NCBI RefSeq assembly: GCF_004025325.1
Contig: NZ_RSFE01000003.1
Coordinates: 1 to 64,000, forward strand
Reading direction: 5' to 3'
From: Pseudidiomarina gelatinasegens
Lineage (GTDB): Bacteria; Pseudomonadota; Gammaproteobacteria; Enterobacterales; Alteromonadaceae
Length of the DNA: 64,000 bases
The translations under genes and the position numbers were made by a program. This document shows positions 63,917 to 64,000 of this stretch, piece by piece. Under the pieces are notes generated by a model, which saw only the letters and a program-made list of their open reading frames with translations, made no database searches and had not been told where the DNA came from. How positions within the stretch are numbered: position 1 is the first letter of the stretch; each line of letters opens with the position of its first letter.

Positions 63917-64000
63917 AGTGGCACACCTAAACGTGCAGCCACTTCTTCATACGCTTCAACCACACCGCCTAAGCCCTGACGGAAACGATCTTTATCAAGC
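63913..64000 (-). CDS. purC: PurC, SAICAR synthase, C-terminal end
   Basis: Minus-strand frame running off the window, reading LDKDRFRQGLGGVVEAYEEV then AARLGVPL and stop. It matches the C-terminus of E. coli PurC (DKDRFRQSLGGLIEAYEAV). Partial gene; the purC-dapE-yffB neighbourhood is common in gammaproteobacteria. Confidence 0.9.
   Translation of the reverse strand, partial: LDKDRFRQGLGGVVEAYEEVAARLGVPL

Overview
The window is chromosomal DNA of a marine-type gammaproteobacterium. The core gene set (purC-dapE-yffB neighbourhood, YfbV, DUF2897, the AcnD/PrpF-type 2-methylcitrate operon, SelO, OmpW, BCCT and SLC13 transporters, several c-di-GMP proteins) points to the Alteromonadales, possibly an Idiomarinaceae relative. 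That placement is inference from gene content, not a phylogeny. No rRNA, intact tRNA or CRISPR array is visible.

Region 1 (1-19.4 kb) is a metal-resistance island. It opens with a pile of broken insertion sequences (IS21-like end, IS30-like transposase tail, IS3 transposase). A CusCBA-type Cu/Ag RND efflux operon follows on the minus strand, with a CusF domain fused to CusB. Next is a 5'-truncated NqrF-like reductase, cut by an ISL3-family element of the ISPpu12 type (8580-11482) that has recognisable 24-bp terminal repeats. This element carries a CadR/PbrR-like regulator, a CDF-family transporter, lspA and a dead transposase. After a glutaredoxin-MauE fusion comes a long minus-strand copper operon: small Cys-rich secreted protein, DUF411, TatA, CopA, CopB, CopC, CopD, DUF4440, APC permease. 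The first gene of each copper operon encodes a member of the same small Cys/His/Met-rich secreted family ending in LFRPPI.

Region 2 (19.4-26 kb) is a decayed mobile region. It holds a truncated tyrosine recombinase over a tRNA-3'-end-like sequence, an antitoxin that has lost its helix-turn-helix, a merR-merC-small-gene mercury operon with a perfect MerR operator placed after merR, and a group of small unrecognised genes. One of these is interrupted by an in-frame TAG. The region ends at a 52-nt 3' fragment of tRNA-Val(GAC), the usual scar of an integrated island.

Region 3 (26-64 kb) is mostly ordinary chromosome. It contains beta-barrel proteins including OmpW, a Crp/Fnr regulator, cold-shock protein, SelO, a two-module lipoprotein, rluF, the propionate operon prpR-prpB-prpC-acnD-prpF with a palindromic operator, MHYT/GGDEF/EAL and PAS/GGDEF/EAL proteins, MscS, YceI, BCCT and SLC13 transporters, a beta-CASP nuclease, phospholipase-D and patatin-like enzymes, hemH, xthA, yfbV, yffB, dapE, a VanY-type peptidase, a DUF2897 protein and the 3' end of purC.
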